64,000 nt of DNA from Defluviitaleaceae bacterium (GCA_009788055.1 WQSG01000005.1:1-64000); one strand, 5' to 3'; positions 26,429-35,959 are shown, counted from the first letter of the stretch. Notes: generated from the letters alone by a model not told the origin. Program-made: numbers and translations.

Positions 26429-26809
26429 TCAAGCGTTTTTGTTAAAATTTTTATCGTAGAACTCTTTAATGCACTCAAATGTTTTTTCGCTTATACTATG
26501 CTCTATTTTGCAAGCGTCTTCGCGGGCTTGTTCTTCGTCCACGCCTATCGCTATAAGCACGGAGGTAAGAAGCGTATGCCGCTTGTGAATGCGCTCGGCT
26601 ATTTCGCTGCCTTTTTCCGTGAGATGTATGTTTCTGTTTTCGTCGAAGGTAATGTATCCGTTTTCCAAAAACCGTTTCATTTGTATGCTTATGGTTGGCT
26701 TGGAAAAATTCATGTGATTTGCAATATCCACAGACCTCACCTTGCCCTGTTGCTCGGTAAGAACCAAAATAGTCTCCAGATAATCTTCCGCTGATGCCCG
26801 AATTTCCAT
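26429..26809 (-). CDS. DtxR/MntR-family metal-dependent regulator
   Basis: 126 residues. The winged helix has the family opening SAEDYLETILVLTEQ, a recognition helix NFSKPTISIQMKRF, and a wing ENRNIHLTEKGSEIA. The metal-binding dimerisation domain follows (HTLLTSVLIAIGVDEEQAREDACKIEH, with the usual His/Glu/Cys ligands). Such proteins repress iron or manganese uptake genes when metal is plentiful. It is divergent from the RND pump gene, and the intergenic region holds possible operators for either. mntP lies far off at 61509. Confidence 0.9.
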   Translation of the reverse strand: MEIRASAEDYLETILVLTEQQGKVRSVDIANHMNFSKPTISIQMKRFLENGYITFDENRNIHLTEKGSEIAERIHKRHTLLTSVLIAIGVDEEQAREDACKIEHSISEKTFECIKEFYDKNFNKNA

Positions 26810-26888
26810 AATGCACCTCCCGAATTACATATTACCATAATTATGCGGTTAGGCAAAAATAACATTTTTCTCACAAAACAATCTGAAT

Positions 26889-26925
26889 TTCATGTATAAT
26901 GGGTACTTGAAAAAAAATACATGAA
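26889..26925 (+). promoter_or_regulatory. -10 box with palindromic operator before the RND pump gene
   Basis: TATAAT at 26895-26900 has no good -35 match. TTCATGTAT (26889-26897) and ATACATGAA (26917-26925) form a perfect 9-bp inverted repeat with a 19-bp centre, overlapping the -10 box and start region. This suggests repression, or activation by a dedicated factor. Confidence 0.55.
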
Positions 26926-26940
26926 TGGGGTTTTTTTAAT

Positions 26941-29900
26941 ATGTCAGATTTTGCAATTCGCCGTCCGGTGACAACAATCATGCTAACGTTTATCGTGATA
27001 ATTCTTGGGCTGATAGCGTTTACAAATTTGCAACAAGAGCTTATTCCCGAAATGGATTTCGGAATGGCGGTTGTGTTTGCAACCTACGACGGCGCAGGGC
27101 CGGAGGAAATTGACACGCTAATCACGCGCCCGTTGCAGATGGCGTTAAGCACGGTAACAAATTTGCGTAATATTTCTACAACGTCTACGGCGGGAAGTTC
27201 GATTGTGTTTTTGGAATTTGAGGACGGCACGGACATGAACCACGCCGCTCTGAATATGCGGGAGAACATAGACCTGTTCCGAATGCTTTTGCCCGACGGG
27301 GTAGACCCGCACGTTCTGCAAATAGACCCGTCCATGATGCAGAGTTTCACCATTGGCGTAACGGGCGATTTCGATTTGGTGCGCCTGTTGGATATCGTTG
27401 ACGACCAAGTTGTGCAAAGGCTGGAACGTGTAGACGGCGTTGGTTCCGTAACTGTTAGCGGCGGCGTAGAGCGTGAAATAAGCGTAGAAATTGACCCCGG
27501 CAGGCTAACAAATTACGGGCTTACGGCACAGCAAATTGCGGGAATTTTGGCGATGGAAAACGTAAACCGCCCCGGCGGAACAATGGTGCAGGGCGGCGCG
27601 GAATTGCAACTGCGCACCGTTGGCGAGTTCCAATCCGTGGACGAAATACGCAATCTGCCCGTGCTAACGCCAACGGGCGCGGTAATTCGCTTGTCGGATG
27701 TAGCGCGGGTTGTGGACGGCTTTCGCGAAAAAACATCTTACGCGCTTATCAACGGACAGCAAGGCATTGTGCTGGATATCGCGCAACAGTCCACGGCAAA
27801 CACCGTTGAAGTGGGTCGCAGAATCCAGTCCGAAATCGCCACCCTCGCAATAGAATTTCCCGAGCTTTCGTTTATCATTATCACAGACACATCCACGTTT
27901 ATCACCGCCACGATTAATAACATCTGGGTAACGGTGCTTCAAGCAACATTGCTTTCCATGCTTGTGCTTCTTATCTTCCTTGGCAATGGGCGGTCGCCGC
28001 TTATTATCGCGGTAAGCATTCCCGTTTCCCTTGTGGCAAGCCTTGCGATTATGTTTTTCACGGGGCTTACCCTTAACATGATTACGCTTAATGCGTTGCT
28101 TATAAGCGTGGGGCTTCTTATTGATAACTCTATCGTGGTGCTGGAAAGTATTTCGCGGTATGTAAATGAAGGGCTAGACCCGAAAGAAGCCGCAAGCAAG
28201 GGCGCGAAAGAGGTTGGGCTTGCCGTTACCGTTGCCACGCTAACCACGCTTGCGGTTTTTGTGCCTGTGCTTTTTGTGGGCGGTCTTGCAGGTGAAATGT
28301 TTGGCTCGCTGGGGCTGGTTATCTCGTTTTCGCTGGCGTCTTCGCTTATTGTCGCGCTTACGTTTGTGCCTATGGCTTGCTCCAAATTTCTAAAGCCCGA
28401 AATGGCGGCAGAAATTGCTTCGCAACAAAAAAGGCGCGGATTGCGCGGCATTTGGGAAGTGTGGAATCGCGGATACAAGCGCGTGGAAGAATGGTACGGG
28501 CGTGTGATTTCGTGGGCGTTGACGCATCGCAAATTTGTGGTGCTGGGCTTTGTGCTGTTTGTGTTGGGAAGCGGCTCTGTAATTGGCGGCATGGGCATGG
28601 AATTTCTGGCGGCTATGGACCAAGGTATGGTTAGCATATCCGTTGCCGCGCCCGACGGCGCATTGCTGGAAGAAGTAAGCGGACTAACCTCCGTTGTGCT
28701 GGAGCGCATAGACGACATGGACGTAATCCAAGACATTTCCGTGTCCGTGGGCGGCGCGGGAATGATGGCGGCAATGTTTGGTTTTGGCGGCAGTAATACC
28801 GCGAATATTCAAATACAATTAATAGACGCAAACTACCGCGAACACATAGACATAGTAATGGAAGAAATACGCCAACGCATAGAGCCGTTACCCGGTGCAG
28901 AACTTACGGTTAGTGCCGTGGACGCAATGGGCGCAGACGGAATGGGTGGAAATTCGATTAGCTTCAGCCTATTCGGGGACGAGATGGATTTACTGCGCAG
29001 TGTTGGGGATGAAATTGTAGAACTAATTTCCACATTGCCGATGATTCGCAATGCGGAAAGTTCGTTGCAGGAAAGCCAACCGCAAGCAAGCGTTATCGTA
29101 GACCGCGCAAGAGCAAGCCATCACGGGCTAATGGCATCCACCGTGGCAAACACGGTGCAAATGGCGGTTGCGGGCATGACCGTAACATGGTACCGCGAAG
29201 CGGGAACGGAAGTTGACGTAGTGGTGCGCTACCAACCCGAACGCCTTGTTCACATTACAGACCTGCATAATCTGATGCTTGCCACGCCCTTTGGCACAAC
29301 AATTCCCCTTTCGGAAGTGGCGGAAATAGTTGTAGCCCAAGGGCCAACGGCAATAACGCGGCAAAACGGGCGGCAGATGATTACCATAAGCGCGGAATTT
29401 GTGGATACAGACCTAAACTCTGCCACGCAAGCCGTTGACGATTTGCTTTCCACAATGGTTCTGCCCGGCGGCATGAGCTACGAATTTGGCGGCGCGTTCG
29501 AGATGATGATGGAGTCTTTTGCGGCGTTGGGCATTGCAATGGTTCTTGGATTTGTTTTGCTGTACATGGTTATGGCATCGCAGTTTGAGTCTATCGCGTA
29601 CCCTTCTACTATTTTGTTTTCCATTCCCGTTGCGTGGACGGCGGGGCTTTTTGGCGTGTGGATTATGGGCGATTATATAAACATGGTTTCTTTTATCGGG
29701 CTGATTCTTCTAATGGGCATCGTGACAAACAACGGGATTGTTATGGTAGACTATATAAACACCAAGCGGCGCGAAGGCTTGCAGTCGTTTGACGCAATCG
29801 TGTTCGCCGCAAAAGTGCGCTTGCGCCCCATTTTAATGACCTCCATCACAACCGTTGTCGGGCTTATGCCAATGATGTTTGCCCATGGCGAGGGCGCGGA

Positions 29901-30057
29901 AGTTCAACAGCCCCTTGGTGTTATAATCGTGTTTGGGCTTTCATTTTCCACCATGATTACGCTGATTCTTATCCCCGTTATGTACTCGCTTCTGCACGGT
30001 TTTAGAAAATGGTTTTTTGAAAAATTCAGGAAAAATGAGATAATGCCGACAGCGTAG
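26941..30057 (+). CDS. RND-family efflux permease (AcrB/SwrC type)
   Basis: 1038 residues, full length. It opens with the RND signature SDFAIRRPVTTIML, has twelve expected membrane helices in two groups (1, 2-6; 7, 8-12) and two large extracytoplasmic loops. Helix-4 residues GLLIDNSIVVLE near 400 contain the Asp of the proton relay. The protein exports drugs or lipids using the proton gradient. Gram-positive members such as SwrC work without an outer-membrane channel. No adaptor gene is adjacent; the adaptor at 63451 is too distant to be its operon partner. Confidence 0.93.
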   Translation: MSDFAIRRPVTTIMLTFIVIILGLIAFTNLQQELIPEMDFGMAVVFATYDGAGPEEIDTLITRPLQMALSTVTNLRNISTTSTAGSSIVFLEFEDGTDMNHAALNMRENIDLFRMLLPDGVDPHVLQIDPSMMQSFTIGVTGDFDLVRLLDIVDDQVVQRLERVDGVGSVTVSGGVEREISVEIDPGRLTNYGLTAQQIAGILAMENVNRPGGTMVQGGAELQLRTVGEFQSVDEIRNLPVLTPTGAVIRLSDVARVVDGFREKTSYALINGQQGIVLDIAQQSTANTVEVGRRIQSEIATLAIEFPELSFIIITDTSTFITATINNIWVTVLQATLLSMLVLLIFLGNGRSPLIIAVSIPVSLVASLAIMFFTGLTLNMITLNALLISVGLLIDNSIVVLESISRYVNEGLDPKEAASKGAKEVGLAVTVATLTTLAVFVPVLFVGGLAGEMFGSLGLVISFSLASSLIVALTFVPMACSKFLKPEMAAEIASQQKRRGLRGIWEVWNRGYKRVEEWYGRVISWALTHRKFVVLGFVLFVLGSGSVIGGMGMEFLAAMDQGMVSISVAAPDGALLEEVSGLTSVVLERIDDMDVIQDISVSVGGAGMMAAMFGFGGSNTANIQIQLIDANYREHIDIVMEEIRQRIEPLPGAELTVSAVDAMGADGMGGNSISFSLFGDEMDLLRSVGDEIVELISTLPMIRNAESSLQESQPQASVIVDRARASHHGLMASTVANTVQMAVAGMTVTWYREAGTEVDVVVRYQPERLVHITDLHNLMLATPFGTTIPLSEVAEIVVAQGPTAITRQNGRQMITISAEFVDTDLNSATQAVDDLLSTMVLPGGMSYEFGGAFEMMMESFAALGIAMVLGFVLLYMVMASQFESIAYPSTILFSIPVAWTAGLFGVWIMGDYINMVSFIGLILLMGIVTNNGIVMVDYINTKRREGLQSFDAIVFAAKVRLRPILMTSITTVVGLMPMMFAHGEGAEVQQPLGVIIVFGLSFSTMITLILIPVMYSLLHGFRKWFFEKFRKNEIMPTA

Positions 30058-30091
30058 GAAGCTTCTTTGTTGTCGAAAGGAGAGTTTTGCA

Positions 30092-30361
30092 ATGACAATT
30101 ATGCCGTCAGCCGCACTTGCGGACGAGTATAGTTCTATTTCGGATTTGTGCAAAAAGAAAAACGAACCCATTTTCCTTACAAAAAACGGCGTGGGCGATT
30201 TGGTTGTAATGAGCATTGAAGCCTATCGTTTTCGTGACGAAATGCTGGATTTGCGTGAAAAATTACTTTTGGCGGAAGCTAACAGGATTCACGGCGCGAA
30301 AACATATTCCATCGCAGACGTAAGCGAAAAAATACGAGGTCTGATAGATGCAGACCTATAA
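30092..30361 (+). CDS. Phd/YefM-type antitoxin
   Basis: 89 residues with AAAGGAG upstream. The N-terminal DNA-binding part has the Phd/YefM pattern (ISDLCKKKNEPIFLTKNG, then DLVVMSIEAYRFRDEM) and the C-terminal helix should wrap the toxin. It overlaps the ParE-like toxin gene by 14 bp, the standard order of antitoxin then toxin. It is expected to repress its own operon. Confidence 0.92.
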   Translation: MTIMPSAALADEYSSISDLCKKKNEPIFLTKNGVGDLVVMSIEAYRFRDEMLDLREKLLLAEANRIHGAKTYSIADVSEKIRGLIDADL

Positions 30362-30662
30362 TGTTCAATTCCTTCAAGAAGCGTTGGACGATTTGGAAGA
30401 ACTGGTTTTGTATATCGCAAAGGACAGTAAATCTTCTGCGCTAAAAATGCATGATGAAGTTATGCGAAAAGCCGAAGACCTTTCAGTTTTCCCCAATCGT
30501 GGCCGCCCCGTACCCGATGAAAAAATGAAGGCCGCCGGATACCGTATGCTGTTAATTAAGCCATACATTGCATTCTATCGGGTGATTGGGAAAAATGTAT
30601 TTATTTACCGCGTAATTCACGGCGCAACCAACTACCCAATGTTGTTTGATAAATTAATTTAA
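30348..30662 (+). CDS. RelE/ParE-family toxin
   Basis: 104 residues. The ParE fold shows as two N-terminal helices (FLQEALDDLEELVLYIAKDS) and a beta-sheet with GRPVPDEKMKAAGYRMLLIKPYIAFYRVIGKNVFIYRVIHGATNY. The RVIHG... strand with conserved arginine is intact. ParE members poison DNA gyrase and RelE members cut mRNA; sequence alone does not decide which. It overlaps its antitoxin gene and sits between a drug-type pump and a metallo-hydrolase, apparently as an independent module. Confidence 0.9.
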   Translation: MQTYNVQFLQEALDDLEELVLYIAKDSKSSALKMHDEVMRKAEDLSVFPNRGRPVPDEKMKAAGYRMLLIKPYIAFYRVIGKNVFIYRVIHGATNYPMLFDKLI

Positions 30663-30678
30663 GAAGGGAGAAATAATC

Positions 30679-31302
30679 ATGGAACTAATCACAGTAAACG
30701 ACAACCCGTATGGGCAGAACGTGTATTTCTATTTTTGCAAGGAGACAGGGGAGGGGGGTGTGATTGACCCGGGCGACTGTTTTGAGGCAATCAAAAAGAC
30801 TATTGAGGACAACAAAATCAAGATATCCGCGATTTTGCTTACGCACGGGCATTTTGACCACACCTTTCGCACAAACGAGGTGCGGGAATTTACAAACGCG
30901 CCTGTGTACGCGCACTCTGCCGAAACGGAGCTTTTGCAAAATCCGGAATACAATCGTTCGGGGTATCGCGGGCTGGACGTGATTGTTAAGCCCGACAAGC
31001 ATTTTTCGGACGGAGATGTTTTCACTTTCCAAAACGGGGAGACACTAAAGGTAATTCACACGCCCGGGCATACGGCGGGCGGGGTTTGTTATTACGACGA
31101 AAAAGCGGGCGTCATTTTCACGGGCGATACGCTGTTTAGGGGGACAATCGGCCGCACGGATATGCCAACGGGCAACCACGCGGAACTGATTAAAAGCGTC
31201 AAGGAAAAGCTGTTCACCTTGCCCGAAAATGTAACGGTTTATCCCGGCCATGAAGAAAGTTCTTCCATTCGGCACGAAAAGCAGTATAATAGGGCTGTGT
31301 AA
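30679..31302 (+). CDS. MBL-fold hydrolase (glyoxalase II-like)
   Basis: 207 residues. All five metal motifs are present: THGHFDHT near 55, HTPGHTAGG near 130, FTGDTLFRGTIGRTD near 150 and YPGHEES near 190. The protein therefore probably binds two Zn or Fe ions and hydrolyses thioesters such as lactoyl-glutathione analogues or persulfides. It is cytoplasmic. The start has GAAGGGAG upstream. The next gene, a lipoprotein isomerase, is 24 bp downstream and could be co-transcribed. Confidence 0.9.
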   Translation: MELITVNDNPYGQNVYFYFCKETGEGGVIDPGDCFEAIKKTIEDNKIKISAILLTHGHFDHTFRTNEVREFTNAPVYAHSAETELLQNPEYNRSGYRGLDVIVKPDKHFSDGDVFTFQNGETLKVIHTPGHTAGGVCYYDEKAGVIFTGDTLFRGTIGRTDMPTGNHAELIKSVKEKLFTLPENVTVYPGHEESSSIRHEKQYNRAV

Positions 31303-31326
31303 AAAAATCAGAATAGGAGAAAACAC

Positions 31327-32442
31327 ATGAAAAATTATTTAAAAACGGCGGCGGCATTTCTTTTTGCCATCGCAATGATGTTTACGCTTGCCGCTTGCAC
31401 TAACGGAAACGGCGGCGCAACCGAACGCGGTGCAGACCCCGAAGCCGCACTTGGAGCCGCAAACGAAAACGGTGACGACACACAGGGGAACGAGAACGAA
31501 ACCCCCACCGACCCCCCCGTTGCACGCGCACCCGGCGAACCATGGACGGGCGAAATATGGGACGCGGGCATTACGGTTGCAACGGTAAACGGCATTGACA
31601 TCGGCATGAATGATGTTAGTTTCCGCGTGATGGAAGCGGAATGGACTATCCAAATGGAAATGTTTGATGATATCGACTTTGCAAATTGGGATACCACTGT
31701 CCGCGAAGAAGCGGCGCGGCTTGCGGCGGTTACATCGCTGTTTTTGCAATACGCGGCAGACAACGACATCTCCCTTGATGATGACGCTGTTCAAGAAATC
31801 CGCGACAACATTTACGAAATAAAAGAGATTCACGGCGAAGATGACTTCCTTGATATGCTTGAAGCAGACGGCATTCTCGGTTTTGAACACCTCGCCCGCG
31901 TTCTGTACGTGTTCACGCTGGTGGAAGAGGTTATGGATTTCATAATCGCTGACCCCGCAAGATTCGCGCAGTATGAAGAATATATGGAAGAACTCCTTGG
32001 CGCGAAACACATTCTAATTACCCTTGACGACTTTGACGGCGACGAAGATGCCGCAATGGAATTTGCGCAAGAAATTTGGGCGCGTGCCATCGCAGGCGAA
32101 GACTTCGGCGCACTTAAAGAAGCCTACAGCCAAGACCCCGGCAGACACGATATGCCCCAAGGTTACACATTTACCGCAGGGCAAATGGTTCCCGAATTTG
32201 AGCAAGGCACACGCGACCTTGAAATGGGCGAAATAAGCGAACCAATCCGCGCTTTCCACGGTATCCACATCATCAAGCGCGTAGAGCCAAACCCTGCCGA
32301 CCTTATGGGCGCGTCCCCGTGGGACCCAACTCCCACCGAAGAAGAGAGAATGGCTCACGCCGTTTACCGCGGCTTTGAAGCAAAAGCCGCCGCCGCAGAT
32401 ATCGTTTTCCTTCCCGAGCTGGCTAATGTGCCTGTGCATTAG
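31327..32442 (+). CDS. Parvulin-type peptidyl-prolyl isomerase lipoprotein (PrsA-like)
   Basis: 371 residues. The signal peptide ends in lipobox LAAC (Cys near 24), then an acidic/Asn-rich linker. A SurA-like N-terminal helical region (about 65-215) precedes the parvulin domain (about 220-320), which has GAKHILITLDDFDGD, the YSQDPGRHDMPQG segment and FHGIHIIKRVEP. PrsA-like proteins help secreted proteins fold outside the membrane. This one may serve the large secreted proteins encoded on either side. Confidence 0.9.
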   Translation: MKNYLKTAAAFLFAIAMMFTLAACTNGNGGATERGADPEAALGAANENGDDTQGNENETPTDPPVARAPGEPWTGEIWDAGITVATVNGIDIGMNDVSFRVMEAEWTIQMEMFDDIDFANWDTTVREEAARLAAVTSLFLQYAADNDISLDDDAVQEIRDNIYEIKEIHGEDDFLDMLEADGILGFEHLARVLYVFTLVEEVMDFIIADPARFAQYEEYMEELLGAKHILITLDDFDGDEDAAMEFAQEIWARAIAGEDFGALKEAYSQDPGRHDMPQGYTFTAGQMVPEFEQGTRDLEMGEISEPIRAFHGIHIIKRVEPNPADLMGASPWDPTPTEEERMAHAVYRGFEAKAAAADIVFLPELANVPVH

Positions 32443-32450
32443 GGAAGGAT

Positions 32451-32534
32451 CGTGGGGCTCTGCCCCACACCCCGCAAGCCTTTAAAAAGGCTTGACCCAA
32501 ACTTTGACGAAAACCCGCGCAAATGCGCGGGTTT
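32451..32534. repeat. Dispersed modular repeat, copy 7
   Basis: GTGGGGC-TCT-GCCCCAC, then AAGCCTTTTTAAAGGCTT, then AACCCGCGC-AAAT-GCGCGGGTT. It lies between the isomerase and the BspA-like gene; the last hairpin with its T-run may terminate the former. Confidence 0.8.
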
Positions 32535-32552
32535 TGTGGTGGGAGATGGATT

Positions 32553-35402
32553 ATGAAACGTGTGATTTGTTTTGTGGTTGCGTTTATTATGGTTGCGGCG
32601 GTTGCGCCTAGTGATTTGCGGGTGGGCGCGGGCGGTGCAGAGCCTAGGTTGTCGGGCTTTGTGGTGCATCATGGTGGGCAGAGTGTTGCCGTTACAGGTG
32701 CGGGGCAAACGGGGCAGTTGAGTGCCGTTGAGGGCGAGCCGTTCACATTTGAGGTACAAATTGAAAATGCGGACATAGTGCAAAGCGTTTATGTCGTAAG
32801 CGAGCATTACCGCGATTTGCGGCGGCTGGAAGCATTTTATGACGGTGCGGGGCAGTGGATTGCGAAAGGGTTTTTCTGCGATACAGACAGCTTCTTGTAC
32901 GGGGTTTTGTCGGTGGAGTTTACGGAGGATATTTCCAGCTTGTTTGACGGAATAGTGCTTGATTTCAGCGAAGAAATAGATTTTAACGAGGTACGCAGTT
33001 TTCTTGAACCTGAATGGCGCAACGCCTTCATAACGGAACACGAAAACATTACGACAATCGTGCTGGATAACGAGGAGCAAACGGAACTTGAAATTGAGGT
33101 AACAAACAGCGAGATACACGCCGACATAGATGACCTTATTGCAATGGGTTTCGCGCCGTTGGAGGATATAAACGGCGATGTAATTTTTGTGCGCATGACG
33201 GGCGAATTAGCAAACGAGGGCGATATTGTAGAATTTGAAATTGCCGCGCCAATGGCGGGGTTATTTTATTTGTGTGACGAGGATGTGCAACCGCAATTTG
33301 TTGTGGCAATCGCGCTTACCACCGTAAAAATAGCGGCGAAAACCGCGCCTAAGTGGTTTCCGAAAGTGGCGGCACCCGCGACATTTGCAAGCAACACTGC
33401 CACGGGCATATCGCTGGGCATGACCGTTTCGGGAAGCGCGAACCGCCACCGCGACGGCGTTGACCCACGGCTTAATACAATACAAACCGTTGCGGGTGTG
33501 GCACTTACCGTTGGCGGCGGGGAAAATGTTACATCAATAATCGCTACCGCTTTGGCGGGGGAATTTGTAAAACGGTTGCATTATATAAACCAAGAATCGA
33601 ATACGGATATCTTCAGGCATTTGCAAAGCATTGGCTTTGACGGGCGCAGTTTTGCGGGCGGCTCGTGGTTGCAGGGTCATGCGGGGGTTATGGTTTCCGT
33701 TGTTGCTCCTTCGGGTGAATTTACTTACAGAATATCGAGCAATCAAGCCACGGTAACGGGCTTTACGGGGCGGGCTACTACGCTGGTTATCCCGCAAATT
33801 CTAGGCGGTTTTCCCGTTACTTCAATAGATACAAATGCGTTTTATCGCAGAAATGACTTGGTTACGGTTGTTATTCCCGACACGGTTTTGCGTATCAGCA
33901 GTGGTGCGTTTAGACACAACACAAACTTGACCTCGGTTACGTTGCCGATGAATTTGCAGTATTTGGGTTGGGCGTCCTTTGGCGATACGGGGCTTACAAG
34001 CATTTTTATCCCGCGCAGGTTAAACTATGCATCAAGCTGGGTTACGCCCGGGGCGTTTGCTAATACCCCTCGTCTGCGATACGTCACGTTTGAAGAAGGT
34101 ATAACGCGCATAATCCCAAGTCTTTTTCAGGACGCAACGGGGATAAGGGAAATAATTATCCCCGACACCGTAACAGAGATTGGAAACAATGCTTTTTCAA
34201 ACGCAACGGGGCTTGTAAGCGTGGTTATTCCAAACAGTGTAACCACGTTTGGCACAAATATTTTCAGCGGCGCAACAAGCCTTGAGCGAGTGGTTTTGCC
34301 CGACAACTTGCAAACCATTCCGTGGGGTATGTTTCAAAATTGTACATCTTTGCAGGAAATTACGCTTCCGCAAACTTTGCGCGTGATAGAGGGCGCGGCA
34401 TTCCGAAACGCCCATTCGCTGGAAGAAATTATTTTCCCAAACGGGCTTCAAACAATTGGTGCGGAAGCGTTTTACAATGCGCATTCGTTGCGCGAAGTTG
34501 TAATTCCCGCCTCCGTAACGGAGGTAGACGTGGGCGCGTTTCAAAATGCGACCTCGCTTGAGTCGGCGCGGGTGTATGCAACGGGCTGGGTTGGAATGCG
34601 GGCGTTTTATAACAACACCGCAATGCACACGCTTTATTTTGCGGATACGGTAAATCACATTGGCTCGGGCGTTGCGCGGGGAAATATAAACCTAGAAAAC
34701 CTTAGCTTGGGGCAAAATATTGCATGGATTTCAAGTGATGCCTTTGCGCAAAATCACGCGCTGGTTGATGTTACAATTCCGCGCTTTACAACGCATATAC
34801 AGTGGGAAGCCTTTGCGGGAAGTTTCAGGCTTCGTAACGTGTTTATTCCGCCGCGAGTGGAACATATTTCAGCGGACGCTTTTTCTTTTCCGGCTTGGAC
34901 AACAATTCACGGCTTGCCCGGCTCAGCGGCAGAAACTTTTGCCCGTGCGCGGGATATGGAGTTTGTTCCTGTAATCGCGCCAATCACGTCCATTGCGTTC
35001 CGCAACGAGGAAGTTTTTGTTCCGCAAAACAGAAGATTTCATATTCCCCTTGATATTCAGCCCGTCTTTGATACGGACACCCTCACTTTTTCGTCCTCCG
35101 ATACAAGCGTGGTGACGGTAAACCACCGCACGGGCGAAATTGGCACGGGCGGGCGGATTGGCACGGCGGTTATCACCGTAACAAACGGCTATCTTTCGGC
35201 AAGTGTTACCGTAAATGTTGTAACCGAAGCAATTTTGCGCAACCACTTGGCAGACCTTATCGAAGCCGCAAAAGCACTACGCGCCGCAACCGCAATATCC
35301 CCCGACGGCAGGGGCATTCCCCCTGATAACTATTGGGCAACACAAGCCGCCCACAACGATTTTTCACAGGCGATACTTGCGGCAATAGCCGCGTTGGAAT
35401 AA
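32553..35402 (+). CDS. Secreted BspA-like leucine-rich repeat protein with BIG2-type domain
   Basis: 949 residues from the ATG behind GGGAGATGG. A signal peptide (1-27) precedes a unique N-terminal region (28-390). About a dozen LRR_5/BspA-type repeats of 23 residues follow (roughly 400-795), for example LVTVVIPDTVLRISSGAF and LVSVVIPNSVTTFGTNIF. Then come a bacterial Ig-like domain of the BIG2 type (about 800-885, LTFSSSDTSVVTVNHRTGEI) and a short helical tail. BspA-like proteins are surface adhesins that bind host or particle proteins. No LPXTG motif is seen, so the attachment mode is unknown. Confidence 0.88.
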   Translation: MKRVICFVVAFIMVAAVAPSDLRVGAGGAEPRLSGFVVHHGGQSVAVTGAGQTGQLSAVEGEPFTFEVQIENADIVQSVYVVSEHYRDLRRLEAFYDGAGQWIAKGFFCDTDSFLYGVLSVEFTEDISSLFDGIVLDFSEEIDFNEVRSFLEPEWRNAFITEHENITTIVLDNEEQTELEIEVTNSEIHADIDDLIAMGFAPLEDINGDVIFVRMTGELANEGDIVEFEIAAPMAGLFYLCDEDVQPQFVVAIALTTVKIAAKTAPKWFPKVAAPATFASNTATGISLGMTVSGSANRHRDGVDPRLNTIQTVAGVALTVGGGENVTSIIATALAGEFVKRLHYINQESNTDIFRHLQSIGFDGRSFAGGSWLQGHAGVMVSVVAPSGEFTYRISSNQATVTGFTGRATTLVIPQILGGFPVTSIDTNAFYRRNDLVTVVIPDTVLRISSGAFRHNTNLTSVTLPMNLQYLGWASFGDTGLTSIFIPRRLNYASSWVTPGAFANTPRLRYVTFEEGITRIIPSLFQDATGIREIIIPDTVTEIGNNAFSNATGLVSVVIPNSVTTFGTNIFSGATSLERVVLPDNLQTIPWGMFQNCTSLQEITLPQTLRVIEGAAFRNAHSLEEIIFPNGLQTIGAEAFYNAHSLREVVIPASVTEVDVGAFQNATSLESARVYATGWVGMRAFYNNTAMHTLYFADTVNHIGSGVARGNINLENLSLGQNIAWISSDAFAQNHALVDVTIPRFTTHIQWEAFAGSFRLRNVFIPPRVEHISADAFSFPAWTTIHGLPGSAAETFARARDMEFVPVIAPITSIAFRNEEVFVPQNRRFHIPLDIQPVFDTDTLTFSSSDTSVVTVNHRTGEIGTGGRIGTAVITVTNGYLSASVTVNVVTEAILRNHLADLIEAAKALRAATAISPDGRGIPPDNYWATQAAHNDFSQAILAAIAALE

Positions 35403-35415
35403 TTCCGCAAAAAAA

Positions 35416-35447
35416 GAACCGCCCCTGTCAACGGCAGGGGACGGTTC
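35416..35447. repeat. GAACCG...CGGTTC hairpin, first copy
   Basis: GAACCGCCCCTG pairs with CAGGGGACGGTTC. It sits 14 bp past the BspA-like gene and can act as a terminator. A close copy is at 35910-35940; both are small relatives of the GACAAGGGGACGG repeat at 39103. Confidence 0.75.
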
Positions 35448-35460
35448 TGCAAAAACGGTT

Positions 35461-35649
35461 CTATTTTACAAATTCCTCTTCAACAAGTGCGACAACATAT
35501 GCTATATCCTCTTTGCTCATTCCTGCCTTTGCTTTTCGGATTAGCCTGCCCAGACCCTTAACTGCGTGTCCGCTGTTTTCTCTTTCAAGCGTAAGCAAAT
35601 CAAATAATAATTCCTTTTTTGCAATCGTTATTTCAGTTAAATTAGCCAT
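35461..35649 (-). CDS. Small hypothetical protein
   Basis: 62 residues from the ATG behind AGGTGGTG (MANLTEITIAKKELL...); a longer frame begins 39 bp upstream. It is helical, amphipathic and charged, with AGMSKEDIAYVVALVEEEF at the end. It lies wholly between the two shared repeat blocks 35416-35447 and 35709-35749, as if carried by a small mobile unit. No family is recognised. Confidence 0.5.
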   Translation of the reverse strand: MANLTEITIAKKELLFDLLTLERENSGHAVKGLGRLIRKAKAGMSKEDIAYVVALVEEEFVK

Positions 35650-35708
35650 CTCAACACCACCTAACATGGGCGGCTTCGTTACCTTCAATAGCCGCTTTTT
35701 TATTTGCT

Positions 35709-35749
35709 CATTATAAAATTACTAACCCCAAGTGTCAAACGCAGATTGC
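35709..35749. repeat. 41-bp block repeated at 36016-36055
   Basis: CATTATAAAATTACTAACCC... ending GCAGATTGC. It matches 36016-36055 at all but a few positions. With the GAACCG hairpin it brackets the 62-residue gene; the second unit has no such gene. A TTGCTACG/CGTAGCAA hairpin follows directly. Confidence 0.75.
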
Positions 35750-35857
35750 TACGCTTGCCGTAGCAACGAAATTTAAACTGTGGTACAATCCTTTTGCGGC
35801 TTTCGTAGGGGGTCGGTTCATGCAATTACCTTGCCAAGAAGGGAGGTGAACGCATGG

Positions 35858-35959
35858 ATGAAAGTTGCAAAGGCATTTGCCAAACGGCTTGTGTCTCGTA
35901 AAAAAGAAAGAACCGCCCCTATTAACGGTAGGGACGGTTCTGCAAAAACCAAGAAATAA
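35858..35959 (+). CDS. Possible 33-residue basic peptide
   Basis: ATG lies 10 nt past AAGGGAGGTG. The product begins MKVAKAFAKRLVSRKKE, and its second half is encoded by the GAACCG hairpin repeat. A -10-like TACAAT lies at 35784-35789. A 15-codon frame from an ATG 4 nt earlier has better spacing (MDESCKGICQTACVS), so which one is translated, if any, is unclear. Confidence 0.25.
   Translation: MKVAKAFAKRLVSRKKERTAPINGRDGSAKTKK
35910..35940. repeat. GAACCG...CGGTTC hairpin, second copy
   Basis: GAACCGCCCCTATTAACGG then TAGGGACGGTTC, a near copy of 35416-35447. It is followed after about 75 bp by the second copy of the 41-bp block. Confidence 0.7.
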
